Assembly (NCBI GenBank): GCA_029243025.1
Contig: JAQWSU010000049.1
Span: 1-64,000 of the forward strand
Source of the DNA: Pirellulaceae bacterium
GTDB taxonomy: Bacteria > Planctomycetota > Planctomycetia > Pirellulales > Pirellulaceae
Length of the DNA stretch: 64,000 bases
Reading direction: 5' to 3'
Position numbers and translations under genes: made by a program. Positions 46,503 through 56,840 of this stretch are shown one piece after another (the stretch's first letter is position 1; each line of letters opens with the position of its first letter). The notes under the pieces are model-generated. The model made no database searches, was not told the DNA's origin, and worked only from the letters and a program-made list of their open reading frames with translations.

Positions 46503-48881
46503 ATGCTCCATCAAAAACACATTCGCTTTGCTGTCATCATTCTTGCCACTCTCTTTTTTCGCAGTCCGGGAACGGCGCAGGATACGCTTCCGTTTCCTCC
46601 AACGCCAAGCGCCAGTGAAGCTGGTGTGACCATGGCGGATTCCAAGCATAAGTGGCGTGACGAATCGGTACTACGAGTTGCTCCGGACGCTCCCAACATC
46701 CTGATCATCCTGATCGATGACGCGGGCGCAGCTTTACCGGACACCTATGGTGGCATGGTGCATACCCCGAACCTGACCCGAATCGCCAACCAAGGCATCA
46801 GCTACAATCGCTTTCACTCGACGGCCATGTGCTCGCCCACACGTGCAAGCCTGCTCACCGGTCGAAATCACACGCGGATCGCAAACGGGCAAATTAGCGA
46901 ATTGAGAAACGACTGGGATGGTTTTTACGGAACCATTCCGCGAAGCTCTGCACTGGGCCCAGAGGTCCTTCGCCACTACGGCTACTGCACGGCCGCATTT
47001 GGCAAATGGCACAATACAGCGCCAGACGAAATCACATCCGCAGGTCCGTATGACAACTGGCCAACAGGCATCGGCTTCGAATACTTCTATGGATTCCTAG
47101 CAGGTGAATCCTCGCAATGGGAACCGAGGCTCGTTCGAAACACCACCTTGGTCGATCCCACGATCGAACGGGAAAATGGCTTTCTCGATCCTAACGGCTA
47201 CCATTTATCGAAGGACCTTGCAGAAGATGCTGTCGACTGGATCCGCAGGCAAAAGACTCTAAAACCGAATCAGCCGTTTTTTCTATATTGGGCACCAGGA
47301 GCTATCCACGGTCCACATCAAGTGCCCAAAGCGTTCGCCGATCGCTACAAAGGTAAATTCGACGATGGCTGGGATGCCTATCGCGAAAAAGCGTTCGAAG
47401 GTGCTCGCAAGAAGGGCTGGATTCCTCAGACCGCAAAATTAACGCCTCGACCAGAGGGCTTACAGAGCTGGGAGGAGATTCCCGCTAATGAAAGAGCTTT
47501 TCAGTCGAGGCTGATGGAGGTGGCTGCCGGGTTTGCAGAACACGTTGACGCTCAGGCCGGTTTAATCCTGGACGAGCTAGAACGCAACGGCGATCTCGAG
47601 AACACTTTGGTGTTCTATATCTGGGGAGACAACGGCTCCAGTGCCGAAGGACAACTTGGTACCATCTCGGAGTTGCTTGCTCAAAACCAGGTCACCACCA
47701 AAGTTGCAGACCACATCCGTGTCCTTGATGAACTGGGCGGCCTTGAAGTATTAGGCGGGCCCAAAACAGACAACATGTATCACGCTGGTTGGTCATGGGC
47801 GGGCAGCTCACCCTACCAAGGAATGAAGCTACTGGCCAGCTACCTGGGTGGAACCCGACAACCGATGGCAATCTCTTGGCCGAAAAAAATCAAACCGGGC
47901 CCCCTTCGAGAACAGTTCACTCACGTGAATGACATCGTCCCAACGCTCTACGATCTCCTTGACATTAAACATCCTCACGTTGTCAATGGATTCACTCAAG
48001 ATCCGATTGACGGAAAGAGCTTTGCAGACAGCTTATTTGATGCAAACGCCGAAGCACACAAGGACGTGCAATTCTTCGATATCATGGGCAGTCGGGCCAT
48101 TTACGCAGATGGCTGGATGGCCAGTCAAGTCGGACCCCGTGTGCCATGGGCACAAGGCGCGGTTGATATCTCCAAATGGAACCCCACCGAGGACAAGTGG
48201 GAACTCTACAACTTAACCGAAGATTGGTCGCAGTCGACTGATCTGGCCTCAGCTCATCCGAAAAAGCTCGACGAGCTTAAAGCGTTGTTCCTGACCGAAT
48301 CGGCCAAGAACAAGAACCTTCCCATCGGCGGTGGGCTTTATCGCTTGCTTCACCCGGGCGATCAACCGGGCGTAGGCGTCACAGAGATGCTCTTCTATGG
48401 CAAGATGACGGGCGAACCCGAGTTCCCCATGCCGCGAATCGGCTTTCGCGATAACACGGTCACCATGTCGATTGACAATCCGGGCGATGCCGAAGGTGTT
48501 CTCTACGCAGTCGGTGGTTTTTCTGGAGGGCTGACCCTTTTTGCCAGCGATAACCGACTCGTTTACGAGTACAACCTCTTTGAAATCGAACGAACACGAA
48601 TCACTGCCGAGCAACCCATTCCGAAGGGCAAATCAACGATCACCGTCACTTCCCGAATGCAAGCTGAACAGCCCGGGGCACCGATGCAGGTCACCATCAA
48701 GATTAATGACAAGGTCGTTGCTCAGGACACGGTGAAACGCACAGGGACTCTGACCTTTACCGCCAATGACAATTTCGACATCGGCAGTGATACGCTTTCA
48801 CCCGTCTCCGAGGCCTACTTCGACAAAAAGCCGTTTGAATTCAACGGAAAGATTGAAACCACGGTAGTCCAACTCGACTGA
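46503..48881 (+). CDS. Arylsulfatase, secreted, long form
   Basis: The 792-residue protein has a signal peptide (IRFAVIILATLFFRSPGTAQ), N-I-L-I-I-L-I-D-D-A-G with the metal-binding aspartates near residue 70, and C110 in CSPTR, the formylglycine site. GKWH near 165 and a second metal site at GDNG near 375 follow. It belongs to the long arylsulfatases of the Pseudomonas AtsA type, which run to about 780 residues and end in a beta domain. The product length is therefore normal. The sulfatase at 16168-17664 is the shorter form. A broken AraC-type regulator gene lies convergent 44 bases downstream. The substrate is unknown. Confidence 0.93.
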   Translation: MLHQKHIRFAVIILATLFFRSPGTAQDTLPFPPTPSASEAGVTMADSKHKWRDESVLRVAPDAPNILIILIDDAGAALPDTYGGMVHTPNLTRIANQGISYNRFHSTAMCSPTRASLLTGRNHTRIANGQISELRNDWDGFYGTIPRSSALGPEVLRHYGYCTAAFGKWHNTAPDEITSAGPYDNWPTGIGFEYFYGFLAGESSQWEPRLVRNTTLVDPTIERENGFLDPNGYHLSKDLAEDAVDWIRRQKTLKPNQPFFLYWAPGAIHGPHQVPKAFADRYKGKFDDGWDAYREKAFEGARKKGWIPQTAKLTPRPEGLQSWEEIPANERAFQSRLMEVAAGFAEHVDAQAGLILDELERNGDLENTLVFYIWGDNGSSAEGQLGTISELLAQNQVTTKVADHIRVLDELGGLEVLGGPKTDNMYHAGWSWAGSSPYQGMKLLASYLGGTRQPMAISWPKKIKPGPLREQFTHVNDIVPTLYDLLDIKHPHVVNGFTQDPIDGKSFADSLFDANAEAHKDVQFFDIMGSRAIYADGWMASQVGPRVPWAQGAVDISKWNPTEDKWELYNLTEDWSQSTDLASAHPKKLDELKALFLTESAKNKNLPIGGGLYRLLHPGDQPGVGVTEMLFYGKMTGEPEFPMPRIGFRDNTVTMSIDNPGDAEGVLYAVGGFSGGLTLFASDNRLVYEYNLFEIERTRITAEQPIPKGKSTITVTSRMQAEQPGAPMQVTIKINDKVVAQDTVKRTGTLTFTANDNFDIGSDTLSPVSEAYFDKKPFEFNGKIETTVVQLD

Positions 48882-48925
48882 ACGTATCGAAAAAGACGAC
48901 CGGTGCGTGATAAAACCGCACGCTG

Positions 48926-49939
48926 TTAGGGATCGTTAGAATTCCCCACAGCGTCGCTTGAACAGGCAGGCAAGGGCTGGAATCCAACTTGCCAGCTAGT
49001 TTCTGGATTTCGCCGGCGAAGCGTGTCGCTCGGCTTTTCACCAAACAAACGGCGATACTGCACGGCAAACCGCCCCAGCTCCAAAAACTCTGCTTGATCG
49101 GCCAACCTCGTTACCGAGCACTCGCGAGGGCCTGCCTTCAACAACGATTGATAAACCCTGGTCATCTTTCGATTATGGAAAAACTTCCGTGGAGAAACCG
49201 ATGTGATTTCTTTGAAGGCAATCTCCAGCTTCCGCCTGCTCATATGTAATTGACCGGAGACTTCCGAAATCAACGGCGGCTCAGCAAAGGAATCAAATAT
49301 CCCGACGGCAGGTAGCATTTTCTAACAGCAGCAACACTTCGGCGAGCACCAATGAGTTGAATTTGCGAGAGTTGATCGGCAGCGTTTCCTTTCCATCAGC
49401 TGGCAACAGCGCTGAAAGCCGCCTCGCAATGCCTTGAATCAAGGCAGGTTCACATCGCAATCGATGCTGCCTTCGGTTGAACATGTCAAGCTCAACTCCA
49501 TGACGGAACCCTGCTTGGCGAACGGGCTCCCGATCCGCAACCAACACAATTTGCTCACATCCCGGCTCCAAGTAGTTCTGTATCTCCTGACCTGAGCTGG
49601 CACAAACGACATCGTTTGCAACTTGTAAATCCCCCCACCAGCGACTGCCCTCTATGCAGATCGCAACGCGAAAGCGATGAAATCTCCTCGCAAGGTTCCG
49701 AGATGATAAACCGGCGCTTCGTACCTCTCTCGATAAACAATGCCGCTCGGCGATGCCGTAAAACGCACCTTGTTTAAAAAGCTGGCTTGTTCCAGTTGCA
49801 CAGCCTCATAATCGTAAAGAAGCCTGGAGACAGAATTGCCTTGGTCACAATCCTCTGTATCGAGAATCGCCGACTGCAACTCAGGTCCAATCGAGCGAGC
49901 CACATTCTTGCCGCAGTCGGATACCGTAATTCCCATCAT
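48926..49939 (-). pseudogene. AraC-family transcriptional regulator, broken by frameshifts
   Basis: Three reverse frames make up one AraC-type regulator. The first (49939-49652) gives the start of the ligand-binding part, the second (49571-49293, readable further back in the same frame as DLQVANDVV...) its middle, and the third (49318-48926) the helix-turn-helix pair with S-R-R-K-L-E-I-A-F-K-E and L-G-R-F-A-V-Q-Y-R-R-L-F-G-E-K-P. The joins need one-base shifts near 49650, at a G6 run near 49632 and at an A4 run near 49319. The product would be about 330 residues. It is probably inactive unless these are assembly errors. The neighbouring sulfatase could once have been its target (inference). 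Confidence 0.78.
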
Positions 49940-50643
49940 TTCGAACTCTCATGTTTTTATAACGACCAACGATTTGATAGCGATCGAATACGCGGATTTT
50001 ATCGTGAAGAATTTCCCTTGACGGTTCAGAGCCACCCCAATGCAGCTTCCTCAATCCTCACTCCGCACAACGCTTACGCCCGCTTCCTAACTTGCAGCAT
50101 CACAAATGAGTCGAAAAACGTAACACACAACCGTCACACCGCCATCCGCATCAAGGCTATCTCCAACCAATCTTTCACTTTTCTCACGTTGCCCCAGCTG
50201 ACCCCAGCAAACTTTTACGTCATCTCCATCAAGGGCAGAACATTTGGCACTGGAGTGCATGACAAAAAATGGAGACCTGTTACAGGCCAACGCTACGCGT
50301 AAGCGTTCCCGACGGCGACTCCCATCGCTTTGTGATTTCACCTTTATCGGAGGCAGCACATTCGTCAATTTTGCATCCCCTATCTGAAAAAAAGTCGGGC
50401 TAATTCTGGCTTCCACCAGGGCTCATCTTCTGCTCGACCTGCCCAGACCCCCTTTTTTGCCTCGAAAATACACCCACGGAGTGGGTAATCAACTTCGACT
50501 ACCGCTCGTGTCACTCCACCGACCGTAGCTGAAGTGCGTCCATCGAGGCGATATAATCCGAGGTGGGGTTGGGTCGCGAGTTGCGTTCAGCACCGCCAAG
50601 AAAACGATTAGCAAGCCGCTTAAAACCCGATAGGAAAATGATT
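49940..50643. other. Intergenic region between the broken AraC gene and the heme-cyclase gene
   Basis: No gene or clear structure was recognised in these 700 bases. AGGA at 50632-50635 serves the ATG at 50644. Confidence 0.45.
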
Positions 50644-52074
50644 ATGTCTTTTGCCTTCATCAGCGCGCGAGCGGCCAACACGGGCGTCTTGCTTCTTCTC
50701 ATCGGGCTCTTATCGTCATCGGGTCACGCCGATCCAGTTGATTACGAAAGCCAAGTCAAACCGTTGTTAACCGAACGGTGCTATACCTGCCACGGGGCGT
50801 TAAAGCAGGAAGCCGGCTTGCGATTGGATACGGGTACATTCATCCGGAAAGGCGGTGACAGCGGCGGGGCACTGAACAGCAGCGATCCGATAACGAGCCT
50901 ACTCATTGAACGGATTTCGTCCGATGAGCCAACCCAACGAATGCCACCGAAAGGCGATCCGCTCACGCCGCCTCAGATCGAGATGCTACAAGATTGGATA
51001 GGGCAGGGCGCCAAATCGCCCCCCGACGAACAACCCCAAGCCACGCCGCCACAATACCAACATGGTGATATTTCAATTCCGACCGCATCGGAGGCAGAGC
51101 CAAAACGAACGACCGTTTCAACCCATCTGGCTCATCAATACCTCGAAGACGCAACAGTTGCTTGGAGCAAACAACATAAGTGTATCAGCTGCCACACGAA
51201 CGCGACTTACATGTTCGTTCGCCCAGCCCTTTCGCCCACGTTGGGAAAGCCACAGGAGACGACGCGCGAGTTTTTCCTATCCGAACTGAAAACATTCGCG
51301 ACCACAGACAAAACAAAACTCGACGAGGGTGTCCACCCTGCTCAATTAATCTACTTGGCGGCCGGCTTGGCAGAGTGGGATGCACACGTCACCAAACAAC
51401 TCTCGCCAGAAACCGAACAGGCAATCGACCTCATGTTCGCTTTACAGCGTGAACATGGTTCCTGGGGTGCTGTGGATTGCTGGCCCCCTTATGAATCAGA
51501 CGCTTACCACTTGGCGACGGTGGCTGCCATGGCCATAAGCTCCGCGCCCGGATGGGAAACGAAAGTGACCGAAACAAATAATGAACAGATGCTCAAGAAC
51601 GTGGCACAGCTAAAATCTTACCTCCAGTCCACGCCGCCCCATGATTACGGCCGAACGTTGTTACTGTGGTCGGCCGCACGAATGCCGGGTTTGATTGACG
51701 ACGCGAGAAAAACCGATTTGATCGATATGCTGACACGCCATCAACGCGAGGACGGAGGCTGGTCCCTACGCACGATGGCAGCTCCGGAAGCTTGGGGACA
51801 AGGGAATCGGGCCGAAAAACTTCGCTCAGAATCGAACTTTTCAAATCCCGAAAGTGACGGTCACATGACCGGCCTGGCGATTATCGCATTGCGGGAATCG
51901 GGGTTACCCGTCCAAGACGCCCGTATTCAACGCGGGATCACTTGGCTTCAGAACAACCAACGTGAATCGGGTCGTTGGTGGACTCGCTCCCTGAATACCG
52001 ATGGGCCGCATTTCATCACCTATAGCGGCACCGCGCTGCCATTACTGGCACTCCAATGGTGCGATACCCAATAG
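50644..52074 (+). CDS. Heme c-terpenoid-cyclase-like fusion protein
   Basis: The ATG at 50644 is chosen because AGGA lies eight bases upstream; it gives 476 residues. A signal peptide (TGVLLLLIGLLSSSGHA) precedes a PSCyt1 domain with C-Y-T-C-H near residue 44. A second site C-I-S-C-H lies near 181. From about 170 to the end the protein resembles the prenyltransferase/squalene-cyclase helical toroid: L-Q-R-E-H-G-S-W-G near 268, RHQREDGGWSLRTM near 370 and LQNNQRESGRWWTRS near 440 are the repeat signatures. The cyclase aspartate motif DXDD is not visible, so terpene chemistry is unlikely. The role may be polysaccharide or protein binding with electron transfer (inference). Confidence 0.82.
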   Translation: MSFAFISARAANTGVLLLLIGLLSSSGHADPVDYESQVKPLLTERCYTCHGALKQEAGLRLDTGTFIRKGGDSGGALNSSDPITSLLIERISSDEPTQRMPPKGDPLTPPQIEMLQDWIGQGAKSPPDEQPQATPPQYQHGDISIPTASEAEPKRTTVSTHLAHQYLEDATVAWSKQHKCISCHTNATYMFVRPALSPTLGKPQETTREFFLSELKTFATTDKTKLDEGVHPAQLIYLAAGLAEWDAHVTKQLSPETEQAIDLMFALQREHGSWGAVDCWPPYESDAYHLATVAAMAISSAPGWETKVTETNNEQMLKNVAQLKSYLQSTPPHDYGRTLLLWSAARMPGLIDDARKTDLIDMLTRHQREDGGWSLRTMAAPEAWGQGNRAEKLRSESNFSNPESDGHMTGLAIIALRESGLPVQDARIQRGITWLQNNQRESGRWWTRSLNTDGPHFITYSGTALPLLALQWCDTQ

Positions 52075-52137
52075 CAAAATCCATTGCCCCCAGTTTCGAC
52101 CCGATACACATTATTCAAGCAAACAGCTCCAGGACCG

Positions 52138-53352
52138 TTAGAAGTCATATCGCAAGCCACATGTCAGGGTCTGGAAAAACAGTTCACTCGTTTCAAACCT
52201 TGGTGCTGGACGCGCTTCGCCCACCAATTCTCCACCGCCTCGCTGCGTCGGATTGACCACTCGATCAATTTGATTTCCCGGCCGAACAACCTGACTCCAG
52301 TAGAGCACTTCGTAGCCAATCTGTGCGGTAAGTCGAGGTGTTAGATCATAGGCACACGTTAGCTTGATCTCCGGTGCCACCGAAAAACGAGTCTTCGATA
52401 CGTGACCGATATTGGTTGGTTCTGCAAAAACAAAACCTGCCGTCGTCACGGGTGCCTGCCCCGGATTCATCTGGGTTCGACTTCCCGCGACCTTTACAAC
52501 ATCTACATTCGCACCGAGCGCCATCTTGCCACTCACGCCTAATAACGCGCGACCACATCGTTGAGTCAAACGCATGCCAACTTGAGCGCCGTAAAACCGC
52601 GACTGAGCCTCGAAATAGTCATGGCCAGAGGTCATCGCCGTTCCCCCACCAACAGGCCGCGTCAGATCAACGAGAATCCCCAAAGATTCATTCAAATTGA
52701 CATGCCGAAAACCTACCAACCCTTCCACATTTCGACATCCGCAACCTGCCTGCTCAAAAACTGCATTTAGCTCCGCACCCCACAACTGGCTGGAAGATAA
52801 TGTTCGAATTCTCGTCGATGGCAACGGTGTTCCCGGCTCCCTATTTACAAGGGCAAACACGGATGTCTCTTCACCGGTGGGCAGTTGAATGGGCAAGGTC
52901 ACGACAAGGTCCGGATCAGTAAAGTTGTCGGTCGAAAAAATGGAGGTCCGGTCTTCCATGAGGAAACCGGTTGCCTCCAAACCCACATTTCGGCATCGAT
53001 CCAACCAAGTGCCCAACGAAGCTCGAAGGCCTGAAAAATTTCCGAAGTCGACCTGTTGGTCACCAAACAGGACTTGCGTACCGGGCTGGCCGATCGCAGC
53101 GGGCAGTGGATCGGCCAAGGACCCGCTTGTGACCAGTGGTAGGGGAACCGGACCATCCTTGAGCCAACCACTCATGAATTCAATCGCAACCCAGTCATCG
53201 CCGCATACGGGTTTCGGTGCGCAGCAAAGATCACAGCCAGCCTCACACGTTCCTTGAACATTCAGACACGGTGAGCCTTCTAATCCGCGTGAAGAAGAAG
53301 GAAATCCCAGGCAGAAGACCGCCAAGCAGAGAGCCAAGAATCGATTCACCAT
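52138..53352 (-). CDS. BBP7-family outer membrane beta-barrel protein
   Basis: The ATG at 53352 gives 404 residues and is preceded by AAGGGG at a suitable distance; the frame upstream to 53478 has no protein-like sequence. A signal peptide (FLALCLAVFCLGFPSSSRG) is followed by a Cys-rich stretch and the planctomycete BBP7 pattern: SGWLKDGPVPLPLVTSG near 70, FGDQQVDFGNFSGLRASLGTWLD near 102 and QIGYEVLYWSQVVRPGNQIDRVVNP near 345. The final L-R-Y-D-F ends on phenylalanine as outer-membrane barrels do. Cys-rich N-termini are common in planctomycete envelope proteins. It probably resides in the outer membrane; pore or adhesion function is unproved. Confidence 0.85.
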   Translation of the reverse strand: MVNRFLALCLAVFCLGFPSSSRGLEGSPCLNVQGTCEAGCDLCCAPKPVCGDDWVAIEFMSGWLKDGPVPLPLVTSGSLADPLPAAIGQPGTQVLFGDQQVDFGNFSGLRASLGTWLDRCRNVGLEATGFLMEDRTSIFSTDNFTDPDLVVTLPIQLPTGEETSVFALVNREPGTPLPSTRIRTLSSSQLWGAELNAVFEQAGCGCRNVEGLVGFRHVNLNESLGILVDLTRPVGGGTAMTSGHDYFEAQSRFYGAQVGMRLTQRCGRALLGVSGKMALGANVDVVKVAGSRTQMNPGQAPVTTAGFVFAEPTNIGHVSKTRFSVAPEIKLTCAYDLTPRLTAQIGYEVLYWSQVVRPGNQIDRVVNPTQRGGGELVGEARPAPRFETSELFFQTLTCGLRYDF

Positions 53353-53871
53353 TGGGCTATTCCCCTTATTCTTAACTGAGAGGAGGGCATAATTGTTCAA
53401 TCTTCTTCGACCGGCAAACTCGACGACTCCTACGTTTATCCGAAATTTTCCTCTCTCAAAGCCAATCGTCTCCAGCAATCACTCAAAACAGATCGCCGCC
53501 AGTGCTATCATGGCATTTACATTCACCTGCCGACAAAGGCGGAAACACAGAAGCAATGTCGTGAGCTTCATTTAAATCATGATTGAGCCTTCGTCTTACC
53601 TCTCAAGTGATGCATTAATGAGATGCTCCACACTAGGATACCGAACCTGCCACATGGCTGTTAAATTCAAACCATTACTAGGCAAGTGGGAATCGCAGAT
53701 CGACAAGAATGTTCATCCGACCGATGAATATTAGTCATTGGTATTCTGCTCCCATCGAACAACAATCAAGAAAGGTTGCCGTCTGCCTGTTTTGTCGTAG
53801 CCGATCGGCACAGCAACGCCAACATCTCCAGTAACATCAAGATAAATGCGCCTCGAAGGAACAGGCTGTCA
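53353..53871. other. Divergent promoter region of BBP7 and the FAD oxidoreductase
   Basis: No gene is supported. An in-frame extension of the downstream gene to 53776 is rejected. AAGGA lies 11 bases before the ATG at 53872. Confidence 0.45.
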
Positions 53872-55287
53872 ATGAAACAATTTCGCCCCTACTGGTTTGA
53901 AAAGGCACTAATCGCTGAAGGCAACCCGGCAACGGAACCGCTTGCTAAACAAATCGATGTCGATGTGTGCATTATCGGGGGAGGCTATACCGGACTCTGG
54001 ACCGCACTCGATCTGAAAGCACGAAATCCGGAGCTTACAATCGCCGTGATCGAACAAAAACAATGTGGCTATGGCGCCTCTGGCTGCAACGGCGGCTGCG
54101 TTCTCACCTTGGCAACCAAATACCTCTCTCTCTGCAAATACTATGGCGAGAAAGAAGCGCATCGACTTGTGATTGCCTCCGAAGAGGCCGTCGATCAAAT
54201 CCAACACTTCGTCAAAACACACAAGATTTCATGTGATCTTCGTATTGACGGATCTCTCTACGTCGCCACCAATCAGGCCCAGGTCGGCGTTAGCGATGCG
54301 GTCATGCAGGCTCTGGAACAAGCCGGCATTAATTCCTGGAAAAAGCTTTCGCTGGAAGCGGCCAAAACGCTTGCTGCCACCGACGGCATACAGGAAGGGC
54401 TCTTTTCACCGAAAGCTGGTAGTGTCCAACCCGCACTGCTCGTACGAGGAATGGCCAGAGTTGCTCGCGAACAAGGCATTCAAATTTACGAGCACAGCCC
54501 GATGAACCGCATCGAAAAAACGGATCGGCCACGAGTCGTCACACCCAACGGATCCATCTCGAGCGACAAGGTGGTGGTGGCGATCAACGCCTGGATGGCA
54601 AGCCAGTTCAAACAGTTCGAGCGTAGCATCCTTGTTGTATCATCCGACATGGGCATTACGGAGCCAATTCCCGAGCTTCTGGATGAGTTGAATCTCAGCC
54701 ACGGGGCCACCATCTGCGACTCTCGGTTATTCGTTCACTACCTTCACACCACCAGCGATGGCAGATTAATGTTGGGAAAAGGCGGTAATACGTTCGCTTA
54801 TGGATCAAAAATGATTCCTTCTTTTTTTTCACCGAGTGGATACGAAGATCAAATCAAGCAGGCGATCGAACGTTTCTATCCGAAACTCAAATCGGTCAAG
54901 CTGGAACAAAGCTGGAACGGCGGTTCTGACCGCTCAACAACCGGCTTTCCCTTCTTCGGAAATCTCGACGGTCATCCGAACATCCACTACGGCTTCGGTT
55001 ATTCCGGCAACGGCGTCACCCAGTCGTGGCTGGGTGGCAAGATCCTCGCATCCCTTTGCTTAAATGCGGATGACGAATGGAGTCGTTGCGGCTTTGTTGG
55101 CGGCCCCCGAGGCTATTTCCCCTCCGAACCAATTCGATGGGTCGGATCGCTGTTGGTCCGAAACGCAATTCGCCGCAAGGAGTGTGCCGAAGATGCAGGA
55201 CGAATTCCCAGCCGTTTTGATAACTGCATGGCGCGCTTCGCCGCTAGTGCCGGAAAAACAGACAAATCATCTCGAATGCGGTGGTAA
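53872..55287 (+). CDS. FAD-dependent oxidoreductase, DAO family (gamma-glutamylputrescine oxidase-like)
   Basis: From the ATG at 53872 the protein has 471 residues, the usual length. V-D-V-C-I-I-G-G-G-Y-T-G-L near residue 28 is the FAD dinucleotide-binding loop. VVVAINAW near residue 238 and T-T-G-F-P-F-F-G near 355, with the closing GFGYSGNGVTQS near 378, are typical of PuuB-like amine and amino-acid oxidases. A Cys-rich C-N-G-G loop near 75 is in the position where these enzymes meet the flavin. The substrate is probably an amine or amino acid (inference). Bases 54931-54939 form the breakpoint of the tandem duplication that shaped the region downstream. Confidence 0.85.
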   Translation: MKQFRPYWFEKALIAEGNPATEPLAKQIDVDVCIIGGGYTGLWTALDLKARNPELTIAVIEQKQCGYGASGCNGGCVLTLATKYLSLCKYYGEKEAHRLVIASEEAVDQIQHFVKTHKISCDLRIDGSLYVATNQAQVGVSDAVMQALEQAGINSWKKLSLEAAKTLAATDGIQEGLFSPKAGSVQPALLVRGMARVAREQGIQIYEHSPMNRIEKTDRPRVVTPNGSISSDKVVVAINAWMASQFKQFERSILVVSSDMGITEPIPELLDELNLSHGATICDSRLFVHYLHTTSDGRLMLGKGGNTFAYGSKMIPSFFSPSGYEDQIKQAIERFYPKLKSVKLEQSWNGGSDRSTTGFPFFGNLDGHPNIHYGFGYSGNGVTQSWLGGKILASLCLNADDEWSRCGFVGGPRGYFPSEPIRWVGSLLVRNAIRRKECAEDAGRIPSRFDNCMARFAASAGKTDKSSRMRW

Positions 55288-55657
55288 TTTCTCGGACAAA
55301 CCGAATCGTGCAGCTTGTCGGAGGAAATCGCCAATTTCAATACAATCCGTCGCAGTCACCCTCGGGCGGGTCGTTCAATTGATCAAGCTCCGCCACCCCC
55401 CTGCGGTGCATCGCCGATCCAACGGTACTCGAATGGAATATCGTGCGGCGATTTCAAGCAGGCGAAATAGATTTTACGAACCGATCCGCGGCGACGTGAC
55501 AAGTCCATTCCAACCAGCGAAACTTCCGAACAATCCGCACAACAGCTCATATCACAGGAAAAAACAGGCTGGGTGGAATGCATGAAGAGCAGGGCCGTAG
55601 AAGGACGTATACTTCTCGCATAAACTCACTGAGTGCAGCCCAACGTCGACCCGCGCC
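55288..55657. other. Intergenic region with one doubtful small frame
   Basis: A reverse frame of 66 residues (55583-55383) has several cysteines but no known pattern. No ribosome site or family match supports it. The stretch is largely missing from the second copy of the duplication. Confidence 0.4.
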
Positions 55658-56533
55658 ATGCATCCACTTAATCCACTCTATCGTGCTTTGGGCCATCGAA
55701 CCTTTGAACGGTTCGATCGTTTGTGGATCAACGTTGGTCGATTCTCCCTAATGTCGAAACCTAGCGCCCTCAACGTTGAGGTGACACGCGAGGGACTGAA
55801 CGACCTGTTGAAAGAATCAGGTGCGCTAGCTGCAACTTTTCCTACCACGTTACCAACTGGGATTAAGTCCGTTGCTTACACGATGCAAGATCCAGACTAT
55901 GGTCTTTCATCCGTGCGACGACAGTTTCGACAACATTTGAAGCGAGGAGCAGCACACTGCGAAGTTCGCCTGCTCACTTGGAAAGAATTGCGTCAGGATG
56001 GCCTGGAGGTCAATCTCGACACAGCACGGCGACGGAATCAGCCCAACGCTTGCTACGCCAATCCCAAGCAGTGGGGGAAATTCTGTGAAGTCGTTTCCGA
56101 TTGCCAACAGCTAAAGGCCGTGGGATGTCTGGTTGACGGCACCCTCGCCTCATTCATTATTGCGTGGGTGCAAGGAAACCGCTGCGAAGGCTTGATGACA
56201 CACCACACGAGGAAGTTTGCAGAACAGCGTCCTTCCCATGCCGTCATGCATGGATTCACACGAACGATGATCGCGCATCCCGAAATTGACACAGTATGCA
56301 TCGGCCGGGATATGTTTCCTCCCAAACCATCCTTGGCTCGATTCAAACGCTACGCTGGATACAGTGCCACACCAATCCAACTTGGAGTAGTCATTCATCC
56401 CAGCTGGAATCGGCTCCTGACAAATCCCTGGTCACGTGCTGGATTTCGTAGCCTGCGCCAAGCCGTCGGGAGTCGAAGCAACTTCCTTGAAGACTCACAA
56501 ATATTGGATGTGGCTGCCGCCACTGAGATCTAG
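55658..56533 (+). CDS. GNAT-like/FemAB-like acyltransferase homologue, copy 1
   Basis: The 291-residue product is mostly recognisable in its second half, where G-C-L-V-D-G-T-L-A-S-F-I-I-A-W (residues 150-165), M-H-G-F-T-R-T-M-I (about 195) and F-K-R-Y-A-G-Y (about 230) match the pattern of GNAT and FemAB-like acyltransferases that add acyl or aminoacyl groups. No acetyl-CoA P-loop (Q/R-x-x-G-x-G/A) was seen, so the donor is uncertain. The ATG at 55658 is a good start. A second copy of equal length lies at 56841-57716. The amine-oxidase-like gene upstream may act in the same pathway (inference). Confidence 0.65.
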   Translation: MHPLNPLYRALGHRTFERFDRLWINVGRFSLMSKPSALNVEVTREGLNDLLKESGALAATFPTTLPTGIKSVAYTMQDPDYGLSSVRRQFRQHLKRGAAHCEVRLLTWKELRQDGLEVNLDTARRRNQPNACYANPKQWGKFCEVVSDCQQLKAVGCLVDGTLASFIIAWVQGNRCEGLMTHHTRKFAEQRPSHAVMHGFTRTMIAHPEIDTVCIGRDMFPPKPSLARFKRYAGYSATPIQLGVVIHPSWNRLLTNPWSRAGFRSLRQAVGSRSNFLEDSQILDVAAATEI

Positions 56534-56584
56534 ACCCACTCAACTCGCTCGGAATCAAATCGCCCGCTCATTCACCAATCATCA

Positions 56585-56720
56585 TTGGCGTGAAGCTCTG
56601 GGAACTGGAGTGACACTGGGAGCCATCGAGTTGCCTGCAAACCATCATCGCTCGAGAACCGGGTTTCCATTCTTCGGGAATCTCGACGATCATCCAACAA
56701 TCGACATAACTGCTCATAAC
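56585..56720. pseudogene. Duplication junction: GMC gene end (reverse) fused to FAD gene remnant (forward)
   Basis: Bases 56585-56649 on the reverse strand read as the tail of a GMC oxidoreductase (NSMAPSV, compared with NSIAPSI in the remaining gene). Directly after, 56658-56720 on the forward strand matches the FAD gene: RTGFPFFGNLDDHP compared with TTGFPFFGNLDGHP. Neither piece can be expressed. It records the join between two copies of a tandem segment. Confidence 0.78.
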
Positions 56721-56840
56721 ACCACGCAGAAAACTTTCTCTTTGCTTATCACGAGAAAAGCAGTAGGTAGGAAAGATCATCTACTTAGACCAAGGATCGT
56801 CCTTACCCCTATCTCTCTACAACCGTGACTCTCCGGCGTT

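Noticed and set aside
55383-55583. 66-residue Cys-containing reverse frame
   Set aside because: No metal-binding pattern with regular spacing, no ribosome site, and not retained in the duplicated copy.
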